Positions 32,900 through 44,393 of a stretch of 64,000 nucleotides of DNA are shown here, one piece after another (positions within the stretch are counted from its first letter, which is position 1; each line of letters opens with the position of its first letter). A program made the translations under genes and the position numbers. Where the stretch lies: positions 1 through 64,000 of the forward strand of contig WNNJ02000188.1 of NCBI GenBank assembly GCA_012934845.2, given 5' to 3'. The notes beneath the pieces were generated by a model. That model made no database searches. It saw only the letters and a program-made list of their open reading frames with translations, and had not been told where the DNA came from. The DNA is from Pomphorhynchus laevis (taxonomy: Eukaryota > Acanthocephala > Palaeacanthocephala > Echinorhynchida > Pomphorhynchidae).

Positions 32900-33290
32900 T
32901 AAATAATATACAATCTCTGGGTTACCCGCAAATGGGCCCGTAAATGAGAATTCAGTTCAGTTTGGGTTCAAAATTCTGGACGTCCGATTGCAGATCGCGT
33001 TCCTCTGATGCATCGCGATGTCATTTTTGCAAGTAATAGGCCTAGACGCGTTCTAAGCTTTGTAAGCTCGTCGGGGTATCTGCTTGCTCGCCTATTTGCC
33101 AATTTAGATGCGGTCCGTCTTAAAAGTTGTGTAGCATTGTCACCGCTTTCACCTGAGAATGAGAAGACAGCGGGTACAAGAGACCCCCGCTCGAACTCTG
33201 TTATTCTTTCGAGATATTTACTGCGCTTTCGCTGTTGGTGGTATTTATAGCAGGACTCTGGTGTCTTGGAGGAGTTGGATCGAGCGAAAG
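32900..33290 (-). mobile_element. RLE-type LINE C-terminal fragment
   Basis: Minus-strand frame reads VFNAFARSNSSKTPESCYKY, RKRSKYLERITEFERGSLVP and GDNATQLLRRTASKLANRRA, matching residues ~869-955 of the intact copy. The tail again contains gggcccatttgcgggtaacc near 32920-32940. Confidence 0.75.
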
Positions 33291-33339
33291 CGTTAAACAC
33301 GCTATTAATAATACTATTATTAATAATAATTGATATTTC

Positions 33340-34135
33340 CTTTTTTGATGATACTTTCTCAAGGAAGTAGCATCTCACCATTCATATTTGCCATTTTCGT
33401 AAATGACTTTGCAGTCAAAAAGGTTAACTCCAAATGCTGTAAATATGCAGATGACATTTCCATCTTGAATGTAGTAAGCAATATTAGACACTCGAATGAT
33501 TCTATGAAAGCGGAAGTAAATAATCTTCTAGATTAATGTTCAACGAACCACTTAATGCTTTATCTAAGCAAATCGAAAATAATCATGTTCTCTTTAAAAG
33601 CAATTGACGCTTGCGAATATCATAAAAATTTGACCTAATTCGAGTAGAAGAATTTCGGATTTTAGGAATTACTTTCACAAGTAACCTATGCTGGGGGTAT
33701 CCACATTAAAAATAAACTGATGAACTGCTACCGACGTATCTTCTTTCTTTCAAAATTGTCAAAGATTGGATTGACTAGTGAACAATTAATTCACTAATAT
33801 CATGCATCCGTCATGTCACTACCAACATATGGGTATTTAGTATTTCCCAATTTATCTCAGCGTGAAATTGATAAAATTGAACGTATGAACGACATGGCTT
33901 ATCGCATATGTATATCAATCTTAGCATCGGTTAAAATCAGAATGACTACTATCTTCAATAAGAAAGTAGCGAATTTATTCAATTTATTCGAATTATAGCC
34001 GATTTCTGTAACATCAGACTTATCGAGATTCCAATCATACGATGCAGCAGACGTCATAATAAATTTTTCAAACACAAAGTTTATTCTAACAAAGTCAGAA
34101 ACGGTTTTCTTTATAGAAGCGTGAGTTTTAAGTTA
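33340..34135 (+). mobile_element. LINE RT fragment
   Basis: Reads SQGSSISPFIFAIFVNDFAV (motif B) and CKYADDISIL (motif C), then a C-terminal part (SLPTYGYLVFPNLSQREIDK, RMNDMAYRICISILASVKIR). Different family from its neighbours. Frame changes between parts. Confidence 0.65.
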
Positions 34136-34199
34136 ATGTCACAAAAACTTAAATAAGTATTTCGAAGTGTGTTTCTCTCGAGAATCCGAGAGCACGCCG

Positions 34200-34351
34200 A
34201 AATCCGAGAATTTCGGCGTGCGCTGAACAGTGTATCGCTCTCGTAGGAAGTCGAACCTGATTTGCATTTTTTGTTTTACTGACATTGTACTTTTTTTACA
34301 TTGAGATCCAGCCAAACGAGCCACCGCTCATCGGCTGGTGTATACTAATAA
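34200..34351 (+). mobile_element. CR1-type LINE 3' end, 150-bp truncated copy
   Basis: cgtgcgctgaacagtgtatc through gctggtgtatactaataa matches the last ~150 bp of the LINE ending at 26990. Its taataa tail is directly followed by the 3' end of the intact RLE-LINE, so that element inserted at the end of this tail. Confidence 0.8.
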
Positions 34352-34352
34352 T

Positions 34353-37300
34353 TTTTTTTAACGAAAAAAAACGAATTTATTTGACAAAGACACTGCAAAA
34401 TCATAACAAAAGTAACAATGAAAAAATTTATCTGAGACACCATGAGCTAGCCAACACGACAGCTATTCCAATAGAACGTCTGAATAGGCTAATCACGTCA
34501 CTGTAACGGCACTCTCTTCTCACCGCTACGTCTTTTGCTAAGCGTTTTACCAACTGTTCTGCCTCATCCCCTAATCCACCTTGTATTGACAAAATAACTG
34601 GTATAAAAGCTGCTCTTTCGATCTTGGATATCCGCTCGGAGTACTTAGCTTTTTTTCGATTCTCGTTATAACTGAACGCTGATCGTGGAGTCATTGTGGC
34701 ATAGGAACGAGCATGTGTATTGAATACAGAAATGTCCAGGTAGGACCGCTCAGACGGGACGCCAAACAACCCCGAACACAAGACGTCAAGACGTGCATTG
34801 CGATCTAGTGTAGTGGAAGAAGAATCGAATTGAATAGTTGGATCAACGGGAAAAAGCAATGGCTCAGCTGTAGTTGATGAACACACCTCTGAAGTTAATT
34901 TGGCGAAAATGTCTCTGATCACATTGTGCCTTACTATTGATTTCCCTCCGCATTTGCAAGATAATGAATGAACAACACTAAGAACTTCCCCACATACACA
35001 TTTGCCTGAAGTATTTAAAATTTGCCACCCATATCTGACAGAGAGACCATCGGAAAATTCTTGATTGCTTAAGCGAAACTTAGGATCATCACTAGGGCGA
35101 GCAGGTAGCCACGTTGACGCGCCCTTTCGAGCGGCATGCTTTAAAATTACCTGTTTGCAGTCGTCCACTGTATTTAACAGTGACGAAAATTTTTCGGCAG
35201 CCCGGAGATTCTTTAGTTTTCTAATTTCAACTATTGACTGTTTCTGGATGGTATCAATGTCGCCTCCGAGACCTAACTCAAATAAGGGCTTCCATAGCAA
35301 AGAAGAATATTCCCATTCAGATTTGGTATTCTCATATGGATTTGATATCCCCAAACCTCCCATTGAGAAAGGCATACTTGCTACATCGCGCCAACACTTC
35401 TCTAAATTAAAACCAGTTATTTTGGGGATTATTTTATTCTGTATGAAATCTTCGAGTGAAGAAAACCATTCACATTCACACTTACATGTTCTTTGTACAT
35501 GGGTCCACTTATTTTGCACTGCTGCTGAAAATGCCAAGAACGCTAACTGCCGTGAATCGCTAGAGACTTCACATAACCTATCGAGCAATTTTAACCAGCG
35601 AGTTACTTGTGTTATTACCCAATCTTTTTCGAACGAACCAAAACCTATGGGAGCTCCTAAAAGTTCTACACCATTAGATACGACATGAATCCCTAAGCTG
35701 GCAAGTGAATCACATTCAAGGATAATGTTGGCGTTAACCAGAGCTGTACACTTGTTGACATTAACATGAAATCCGTATTCCGGTCCTATAGATTGCAACG
35801 ATTTAAAAAAATCATAAACATTCCCCGGTGAACCAACACATGATACATCGTCTGCATACCAACGCTGTTTTATTTGAGGATGCAAAGCGCCTAATCTATG
35901 TATTAATGGTATCGTTGCTGCCGCAAATGCTACCATTGCCAAAGGGTCGCCTTGCGTGAAACCTTCCTTTGATAACAGATAATCATCGTCAACGGCTAAG
36001 ATTGAATCTAAACTATACGTATTCTGCAGGAATCGTGCTAAAGCAGGGCATAGCTTTTCTATATTGAGGAGAGCTAATTTCCTATTAATTCTATTAAAAG
36101 CATTATGTGCATCAATTAAAAGTAAACATGACGAGGTCGAATTAGCAAAGGTTTCACGCATATCTCGCACAACGAATTCGACACCTCCCTTTTGACCTGC
36201 ACAAAGTTGTGAATTACCCGCAATTGACTTAATGAAAGGAGAAATGACATTTAAAATCGTTTTAGCCATTATGCGCCTATATGCCTCACCTATTCCGATC
36301 GGTCGAACACCAGGATTTTTATCAAGGGCAATGAGCCGACTAGCGATTAACGCTTCTGTTGAATGTTTTGGAACTCTATTACTAGCAATTCGCCTTGTCA
36401 GGTCTGCCAACGTAGAGGCCAACTGTAATGAATCCCTATCAAATGAGGTTAGCATTTGCCGCCATGATAAAGCATTAACACCCGAAGGACCCGCAGCGCC
36501 TGTAGTGCGCTTAGCACTAAGTTGAATTGCAGCTACATCTATCGTATCGAAAAAGGAGGGATGAAAGTTATCACATTCCATGTCGATCTCCGATAATAAG
36601 GCGTCCTCCCTAATTACAGCTGCATGTGGATGCTTCGCTTCAAAAATAGACTTAACCGATTCGTTGCCGATATAATCATTTGGACTCAAAGTTTTATTGA
36701 CAGAACCGTTTTCCGGGATTCTTACTGCAGAAGTAAGATTACCTGACATTAATGATTTCACGAACAGCGACTTCCAATTGCGCTCAGAATCGTATCGTGA
36801 CTGGGATACCTTTAAACGTGATTGAATACATTTACCCTCCCTTACTAATTCATCAAAATTTTGGCTTTGCCAAAGAGACAGGCGACGCGACATCAATTGA
36901 CTTACATATTTGATTTTCGAAGAACCTACTTTTTGTAAAACGCACTGACAAATAATTTTCACCTTCATAAGCGACGAGCCTTCGACGTCATCTTCGCGAC
37001 AAGCAGTTTTAAACAATTTGTTTAGTTCATTTAAAAACATTCGGCTTTCGTTACACCTCGGTAAGTAAAAGAGATTAGGACGCCAAGTGATTACCTCTTT
37101 GAATGATTGATGGATAAGAGTGTTTGGGAATCTATTCGAGGCAGCATCGAGGGTGTGAACCGCGTTATCCGCTATATTCATGCTTGCAAAGTGGGATACG
37201 AGTTGGTTTTCGCAATTTGCTGCAGAACAGTTAGTGCACGGCTTATTTGATTTTACACATTTGCATTGACGACATCGTGCTGAATGTCCATTGCACGAAC

Positions 37301-37400
37301 AGCATTTTGGCTTGGCTGGAATTTCTTTAGGCATCGTGATTGTATTGGCGAAATAAAGTTGTTGACTATAAAAAAATTCGATTTGTTGTCTCGTTTTTCT
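34353..37400 (-). mobile_element. RLE-type LINE, apparently intact
   Basis: One long protein frame (34428-37334) with a ~75-bp 3' UTR ending in a T-run on the plus strand (an A-run in the element's own sense). The 5' boundary is uncertain: 37335-37600 has no gene and contains an imperfect tandem repeat (tcacaggcggtttcgtaatg type) that may be 5' UTR. No long terminal repeats. Part of a lineage with at least six other, decayed copies in this window. Confidence 0.8.
34428..37334 (-). CDS. Reverse transcriptase with Cys-rich N-terminus and restriction-like endonuclease
   Basis: 968 uninterrupted residues from MPKEIPAKPKCCSC. Residues 11-41 hold nine Cys (11, 12, 14, 21, 24, 26, 33, 36, 41), a likely zinc-binding nucleic-acid module. 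RT: ASRLIALDKNPGVRPIGIGE (331-350), CLLLIDAHNAFNRIN with catalytic D408, KEGFTQGDPLAMV (456-468), RWYADDVSCVG with Y493-A-D-D496, and GFHVNVNKCTAL (521-532). C-terminus: C779-x-C781-x7-H789-x3-C793, R802-H-N804, then D850 and E862/D867, followed by YNENRKKAKYSERI. The order zinc knuckle, RHN, acidic pair, K/Y-rich helix is that of R2-type endonucleases in RLE-bearing LINEs (R2, NeSL, Utopia and relatives), which nick target DNA and prime reverse transcription there. The 16-residue acidic spacing is a little longer than the usual 12-14. All catalytic residues are kept, so activity is possible. Exact clade is not certain. Confidence 0.85.
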   Translation of the reverse strand: MPKEIPAKPKCCSCNGHSARCRQCKCVKSNKPCTNCSAANCENQLVSHFASMNIADNAVHTLDAASNRFPNTLIHQSFKEVITWRPNLFYLPRCNESRMFLNELNKLFKTACREDDVEGSSLMKVKIICQCVLQKVGSSKIKYVSQLMSRRLSLWQSQNFDELVREGKCIQSRLKVSQSRYDSERNWKSLFVKSLMSGNLTSAVRIPENGSVNKTLSPNDYIGNESVKSIFEAKHPHAAVIREDALLSEIDMECDNFHPSFFDTIDVAAIQLSAKRTTGAAGPSGVNALSWRQMLTSFDRDSLQLASTLADLTRRIASNRVPKHSTEALIASRLIALDKNPGVRPIGIGEAYRRIMAKTILNVISPFIKSIAGNSQLCAGQKGGVEFVVRDMRETFANSTSSCLLLIDAHNAFNRINRKLALLNIEKLCPALARFLQNTYSLDSILAVDDDYLLSKEGFTQGDPLAMVAFAAATIPLIHRLGALHPQIKQRWYADDVSCVGSPGNVYDFFKSLQSIGPEYGFHVNVNKCTALVNANIILECDSLASLGIHVVSNGVELLGAPIGFGSFEKDWVITQVTRWLKLLDRLCEVSSDSRQLAFLAFSAAVQNKWTHVQRTCKCECEWFSSLEDFIQNKIIPKITGFNLEKCWRDVASMPFSMGGLGISNPYENTKSEWEYSSLLWKPLFELGLGGDIDTIQKQSIVEIRKLKNLRAAEKFSSLLNTVDDCKQVILKHAARKGASTWLPARPSDDPKFRLSNQEFSDGLSVRYGWQILNTSGKCVCGEVLSVVHSLSCKCGGKSIVRHNVIRDIFAKLTSEVCSSTTAEPLLFPVDPTIQFDSSSTTLDRNARLDVLCSGLFGVPSERSYLDISVFNTHARSYATMTPRSAFSYNENRKKAKYSERISKIERAAFIPVILSIQGGLGDEAEQLVKRLAKDVAVRRECRYSDVISLFRRSIGIAVVLASSWCLR

Positions 37401-37732
37401 TTGTTAGGTGTATAATAGTTATCAACTCTGTAATAGCGATCTCAGACGATTTCAGCGCTCACAGGCGGTTTCGTAATGCGCTCTCAGGCGGCTTCGTAAT
37501 GTGTTTGTAAGTGTTTGTGTATGTCAGTCGTCGATGGTTGTCACTGTATTTACTGGTAAACCACAACGGGATATTTCGTTGTGTATATTAATCTTGTATG
37601 TTATTTATTGTATGTTATTTTATTGTAATTAGTTTATTAAGAAGCCAAGAAAGTTCAAACTCAATTACTGACTCTGTAGAGTCAGTGATATTCAAATATA
37701 TATTATATATCAAATATATATAAATAAGAATG
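37400..37732. other. Spacer, possible 5' UTR of RLE-LINE plus a repeat
   Basis: 37666-37730 (actgactctgtagagtcagt palindrome plus an atatattatatatcaaatat run) is repeated at 38046-38108. No coding. Confidence 0.4.
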
Positions 37733-38760
37733 TCTTCCAAGCTACAACGAAGCTATAGCGATTTGATCTCGCACTTACGGACACGATTGACCATCACTCT
37801 CGCGCATTCTATTTCGTGCTGCGTGCGGTCTCCACGATCTCAAATCGGTGAATTTACTAGACCAACGGGGAATGCGATGACTGGAATAGCTTCAATTGGA
37901 TGATAGCGTTTTTATCTTATTATTATATTTACTGTGAAATGTGTATAGGTACTTTTGTGGGAACCTAAAAATAATTATAAAATAATGAACTATTTATAAT
38001 AATAAATAAAAAATGTTAAATTATTTAAATTATAAAAATAATAATTTCTCACTGACTCTATAGGGTCAGTTATATCCAAATATATATTATATATCAAATA
38101 CATATAATTATGCGAGTCAAAAAGAAATAGATTTTCTGATAAAATAAAATATCGAAATGAAAATTACAACAATCAAAATGGAAATCACATTAAATAGAAT
38201 GGAATACACATCGACTAATATGGAGAACACATTGATCAAAATGGATGACACATTGAACAAAATAAGATTTACATTGGCATAAGACACACAAGTTAAAATT
38301 GAATATGGACTTGACAATATTTTGAATTGGCCAGAAGGACGCAGACCAAAATATATTTATTTTTGTTAAATTTAATAAAACAATTTCCTATTCGAAATAT
38401 CTTGGTATTAAGTGTAAAGCAGAATGTTATAGTATTTTAAAAAAGAAAATAAATCACTATTTTATACTGCATATAGTATATAAGAGCACATTTAAAATAT
38501 TGTATTATATAGGGAATTAAAATATATTATATAACATGACACTCACAGAGTGTAATTAAATTTTTAGATTCCAATTAGATTTGGTATGCCTGGCATTGGA
38601 TTTGTGCTGATATGTATATCGATTCTTTAATTAGTCTTCTATGTGCATGTCCTTCAATACAAATAAAGCAACATTTTGAATTGTCCGGAAGGACGCAAAC
38701 CAAAATATAAATATTCATTTACTGATAAAAAAGTTTGTTAGATAATAACATACAATTATA
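37733..38760 (+). mobile_element. RLE-type LINE C-terminal end with long 3' tail, copy e
   Basis: Starts SSKLQRSYSDLISHLRTRLT, matching the last residues of the lineage. Then ~800 bp of non-coding tail (ttgaattggccagaaggacg, tggtatgcctggcattggat) that is shared, in order, with 44055-44940. The gttagataataac-side end repeats ggaaggacgcaaaccaaaat once more near 38685. Confidence 0.65.
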
Positions 38761-39059
38761 ACTACTTACAATCCAACAAACACAACGAGGACAAATACAT
38801 TAATTGGATTCTCATGTTTATTAACAATGTTCAGGGAAAAGCCTTCAAACACAGTTTTGTTGTTGCAATGGCTTAGCCGCTCAATGTAAAGGTGACAGCT
38901 GCAGAGCAGATAGTTGTTGCAACATGTTATCAATAGACTTACCGATAGTAGTCGACCCTTCCACGAAATGTTTGACCAATCTCTATGTAATCGCAACTGA
39001 TTTGCTGGATAATTCAACAGCGCCCAATCAGGACGATGCCCATACAATTAATCGGCATG

Positions 39060-40600
39060 CGTTATCAAATCATTGTCTGACTGCAGTCGGTTGCGATTTA
39101 CTCAATGATCGCTTGGCTACTAACAGGATGTCATGTAACTACGAGGATTCTATTGATTTTTGTACAACAAAGTCATCTTATGGAAGCCAAACCTACTATC
39201 TTTACCAATTTGCCAAGCTAGCATTTGTTTCATAGACTTGTCGGCTTCGAAATACTTGGATGTTGGTGAGGCTACTGCAAATGATGGCATCGCGCTCAAA
39301 GAGGCTACAGTTGTTTGCCAGATCCTACTGCAGCGAATATCCTCCCGAAAAATCGCAGTTATCAGGAAAACCTTAGAGAGGCATACTCAAATGTAGGCAG
39401 ATAAACAAATCTGTGATTTGTTCGAAGAGACTTTTACATTGCAATAAAAGGCGGTTCAAAGTTTGGCGGAAAATATGTGTATTGCAAATAAAAACGAGAA
39501 TTCGATATTCTCTAGGTTTATGCAGTCTGGAAAGACACGTGCAGCTATTCGGACATTATAGTCTCAACATGCGTCTCTGTCTTTACTCAAACCATACGAT
39601 GAGATAGATGTAGTAGCTATATATTATATATTATCTGACTTACACCCGCCAGTAGAGCCTATCCATAAAGACTCAACTCTATACGTTCCTCTGCCCGGCT
39701 GTGTTCCTCATCACGCTCTTGTGTTCTCTGCAATTAATGGGCAAATCATACTCAACGCAGCATTGAAGACTCACGGTTGCGCTGGTTCCTCTGAAGTAGA
39801 TGTCAATGATTTAACGATCAGATCATTTGCCCGTCATTAACGAGAACTAGCAGACGCCATCGCTACCTTTGCAATTCGGATAGCAAGTGAACGTGTTGGC
39901 TCATCTATTCTGGATGCTTTTACAGTGAGTGGTCTGGTTGCTCCTTATAAGAATCCAGACGTGCGCTAAATTGGCATAAAAGAAATTGCTCGCCGCGTGG
40001 TGGGAAGGTAATTATGGGCATAATAGGAAAGGATCTTCAGGCAGTGTCTGGGCATGTTCAAATGTGTAGTGGTCAGCGCGGTGGAATGGAATACATTATA
40101 CACAAAGTTTCTGAGACTATCACCGTCAACGATCAGCATGCGTTTCTTTTTATGGTCGATTTCTTTTCTTTTTATTGATCTTGAGCTGTCGATTTCGCCG
40201 GGTTAGAACTGAATAGGCTGACGCTTTCAACTAATGGGTCGAATTTCGATGAGCGATTATTTTGTCGCAAGCATTATATTGCAAGCATTACTCGCGCAAT
40301 GCTTGCACGAGTGTATAGGAGCATATTTCAAAGTATTTAGTCTCCGAAATTATCACGTGAGAACGTGTGGGAAGTTAGATGTGCTCCCTTGCAAAGCATA
40401 GTAAAAAAGACAGTTGATGGAACTATGAAAATATCAAGCTAACAAAGATTTATTCAGACAGAGGATCTGAGATACTCATAAACCGTCAATTTTGCTGAAA
40501 AGAAAAGCTTGAGTTTTAAGGAGTTATGCAATGCTTTAACTATTTAAAAGTGCCAGCTATAACTGCAAAAGAACAGGAATATACATAAATAAGAGGGAGC
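39060..40600 (+). mobile_element. RLE-type LINE N-terminal half, decayed
   Basis: Plus strand near 39160-39400 reads LWKPNLLSLPICQASICF and ATVVCQILLQRISSRKIAV, aligning with TWRPNLFYLPRCNESRMF and VKIICQCVLQKVGSSKIKYV of the intact copy (residues ~83-145). Further on, RVGSSILDAFTVSGLVAPYK, IGIKEIARRV and SGQRGGMEYIIHKVSETITV (near 39890-40130) match residues ~320-395. Many disruptions. More diverged than copy d. Confidence 0.65.
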
Positions 40601-40639
40601 TGATAACGAGTGAACTAATAAGAGTGAGCGCTCTTGTAT

Positions 40640-41685
40640 TTGACTACAAGAGTGCTCATATAATTTCATATGTTATTTAATAACATATATAACGATATTA
40701 TAATATATATTATTAATTCAACTACTTTTATAGTTTGAAATTATGTATATTTTAGAAGGAAAAATTGAATATATTTAATAAAATAGTTTATTGAATTTTA
40801 ACAGGTGCGTAATTTATTTAAAACGCCTTATTTGAAAAAACTGTGATATTTTTATTTAATTAATCAATGGATTAGTATTAATTGATTATTATTTATTAAT
40901 AATTAATACTTAATTCATGCATAGTTAAGTATTTAAACTTTGATATCTTTATGCGATCTAAAATATATTAAGTGTGTTTCAATAAAAAAATAGCTTTTTA
41001 GTAATAAATATTAATTAAAAGGAATATTGGATCAATTTAGGAATGTTGGATTATTAATATTGTCCCTTATCTATAATTAATTTAGGAATGACTGCAGTCA
41101 TTCTCTAATTAATTAAAAATGATTTTAGGAATGACTTCTATAATTAACGAAAATGATTACATTTCCCTTAATTTTTCAACATTTTAAAAAATAGTTTATT
41201 AATCTAAATGTGAAATAATATTTAAATTTCAAAATTAACGTAAAAGTTTATTTTTAATTGTAGGATATATTCAGTTTAAACCTTTTATGTAGTTGTTTCA
41301 TCGTTTTTTGTAAATTTTACAGTATATTCATTAGATACGATTCTAATTTCAAGTATTTTTTTATTAAATTGTATTATATATTAAATTTCAGCCTTATAGG
41401 TAATAGTTCTTATTTTTTAATAGAAATAACAAAATTTTATTGTATAAAATTTTAAAATATTAAATTTCATAATATTAAAATTTTATTTTAATATTGCTCA
41501 TTTCATGATGAATACTTTCTGAATATAATTTTAATTTCCTGGTTTAATTGTATTGCTTTTGGTATTTTAAAAACAATTTTAGTCATCGAAACTAATGAAA
41601 AAAATTAACAATAAAGTAAATGATTAACTTAAGCATTAAATATTGTGTTAAATCAAAATTATCTAAAAAGAAATAATGTATATTT
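40640..41685. other. AT-rich spacer
   Basis: No gene or recognisable element; low-complexity AT with scattered short palindromes. Confidence 0.4.
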
Positions 41686-41689
41686 AGAT

Positions 41690-43400
41690 AAATAAAAGGT
41701 GTTCCAATGGGAGGTAGTAGTAACCCAATTATAGCGTAATTATTAATTAATAATTAATCATTAATTATTCAAATTATCTTATTCAAATTATTCAAATTAT
41801 TTTCATTTTTCTCCAACTGAATTTCAGGATGCGTTTGGAACCAGGTGTGGACTAAATATCCCTAATAAGATAGTAAATGCCAGATAAGCACGACATGATA
41901 TTGAATGTTTTATGTAAAAGTTTATTCGGAAGCTGATCACAGGTTAATTTTAGACATTACTAATCAACAAAAGTGGCTTTAAGACAATGTGGAGATTATA
42001 ACGCATATCTAACAAAAATAAAACAATCAAGTAAATATAACTATATGGATAAAATTGAATTAAGAAAATTCTTAATTATTTTGATAAATCAAAATTATTT
42101 AAAAGTAGGGACATCTATATTTAGACAATTAAAAGGTGTTCCAATGGGAGGTAATAGTAGCCCAATTATAGCGTAATTATTTTGAAGCTTTATATAATAT
42201 GAATTTGTTCATAACTGGGTAAAAACTAAATCAAAATTATATAAATATATGAAATATGTTTCGATATATTGATAATATATATATGTATTTAACTCTAATA
42301 ATTTTTATTCAATAAGCAAACAAATTTATCCTGGTAGCCTTATTCTTAATAAAACCAATATTAATGATAAAGAAGGTGTATATCTAGATATGAACATTAA
42401 ATTAACATTAACTAAAACTATTATTAATTTATATCGTAAAGATTATATATTTAAATTTCAAGAAAAGTATTTTTGCATGGGCATTTATGCATACCATATA
42501 ATATTAAATAGAATACATTAAATAATGAAATTTCTAAAAATTCTAAACTTGTAAGAATTGCTATATATAAATATATAAATGAAAATAATATATAAATTAA
42601 AAATAATATTGTGTTGAAATATGCACCCTATTTTATAATAATGGCCGTTATAATTAAAATAGGATTTAATTTATGTTTTCGATGTATTGATGATATATGT
42701 GTATTTGACCCTAATAATTTTAATTTTTATACAATGAGTAAACAAATTTACAACAGTTCCTCCTGATGATCTCTAATCTTTATTCTGACACATCATATGT
42801 TATTTATTATCCAATTCATAAAATTTGAAATTTTAAGAATTTAAACAATTTGTAACGATATTGGCTTTCTTCAAAATTATTTAAATAATTTAATATATGC
42901 ATATTTTCAACTCGGTTACTATGAAAAGAAAATCAAACAGAATAGTTAAACTATTAACTATTATGTGAAATAGTTTATTCATTAAACTATTTAATGTGTT
43001 TTACATGAATTTAACATCAGTAAAAACTACTTTTTAATTTATATCGTAAAAATGATATATTAAAATTCACAAAAAACATGTTTTGCATGAGCATTCATGT
43101 ATACCATATAATATAAAATATAATACATTTAATAATGAAATTTTAAGAATTGCAAGTATTTGTAACGATATTTGTTTTCTTCCTGATCATTTAAATAATT
43201 TAATATATGCATATTTTAAACTCGGTTACTATAAAAATACCATCAAACAGAAAATAGTAAAATATATAAATCAACACAATAATATTAAAAATAAATTTAA
43301 AATCATTAACCGAAATTTTTTATGGATACTAAACTATAAGTTTTTTATTAGAATAAGATATATCGGATAATTAAATTTTATCAAAGGAAATACGTTATTA
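41690..43400 (+). mobile_element. Clustered Penelope-like RT fragments
   Basis: At least three overlapping pieces: KGVPMGGSSNPIIA at ~41696; 41973-42176 (YLTKIKQSSKYNYMDKIELR to KGVPMGGNSSPIIA), followed by a decayed YIDD region; and 43083-43370, the thumb (MHEHSCIPYNIKYNTFNNEI, FLPDHLNNLIYAYFKLGYYK). The tail after 43370 reads aaggaaatacgttattaaca and cgaaacctgataacatagca, shared with the minus copy near 51940-52030. Confidence 0.75.
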
Positions 43401-43599
43401 ACATGTATTTGGCCCTGATTCTATGAAGAGTCTAAGAATATGGGGGGGGGCGAAACCTGATAACATAGCAGTTCCTGGTTAACTGCAATGACCTAAGGCA
43501 TTGGGATTTAACATGACCTAACTCGAATTTCAGTATGCTGTTGATGCAAGATATAACTGATCATTATCTAGCCTACCGTCAAAGAGTGCATGCGGAGAT

Positions 43600-44240
43600 G
43601 ATTTATGGCTAACCCATGCATTGTTATTCAGAAGATGGGCTCTCTCAATTATACGTCACAATGAGATAAGGGATGCTTCGACCTCTGCCTTATCTGATAT
43701 TTGCAACGGCGTAGCGATTGAACCCTCACTCCAGCCCGTTGCAAATGATTTTGAATTTCAATGCTCGATCACTGCTCAGGGAGAGTATGATCATCCAGAC
43801 ATCATTTGCGGCGGTTTATTCGTTGTAGATTGGAGTGGACATTCATCGATGTCAGCGTCTTTAACAACTTGGCTCCATCTTATCACCTGAAGGCTGTCGA
43901 TGCGAGTTTTGACTGCCACGAGAATCGGAAAATAGCCAAGTACCACGAACGCATCGGAGAGATTGAACACACCTCTTTCTTACCATTTGTCCCGGCAACT
44001 ACTGGATGTTTTGGTCCAACTGCGACACGACTAATGCAGACAATTGCTGCAAGAATGTCCTCCAAGCTACAACGAAGCTATAGCGATATGATCTCGCACT
44101 TACGGACACGATTGACCATCTCTCTCGCATTCTATTTCGTGCTGCGTGCGGTCTCCACGATCTCAAATCGGTGAATTTACTCGACCAATGGGGAACGCGA
44201 TGACTGGAATAGCTTCAATTGGATGAGAGCGTTTTTATCT
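43600..44240 (+). mobile_element. RLE-type LINE C-terminal fragment
   Basis: Reads IIRHNEIRDASTSALSDICN (RHN motif), FIDVSVFNNLAPSYHLKAVD, HENRKIAKYHERIGEIEHTS and MSSKLQRSYSDMISHLRTRL: the endonuclease half and C-terminus in the correct order with one frame change. Its 3' flank is the same long tail as copy e (37733-38760). Confidence 0.8.
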
Positions 44241-44393
44241 TATAATTATATTTACTGTGAAATGTGTATAGGTACTTTTGTGGGCCTATACACATTTACT
44301 TTTTGACTATACACATTATTGTGTATATACACAATTACTTTTCGACTATCCCAGTCAAAAAGAAATAGATTTACTGATAAAATAAAATATACA

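Noticed and set aside
43441-43450. Poly(G) run as a regulatory site
   Set aside because: A single G9 run within a PLE tail that varies between copies; most likely slippage or sequencing noise.
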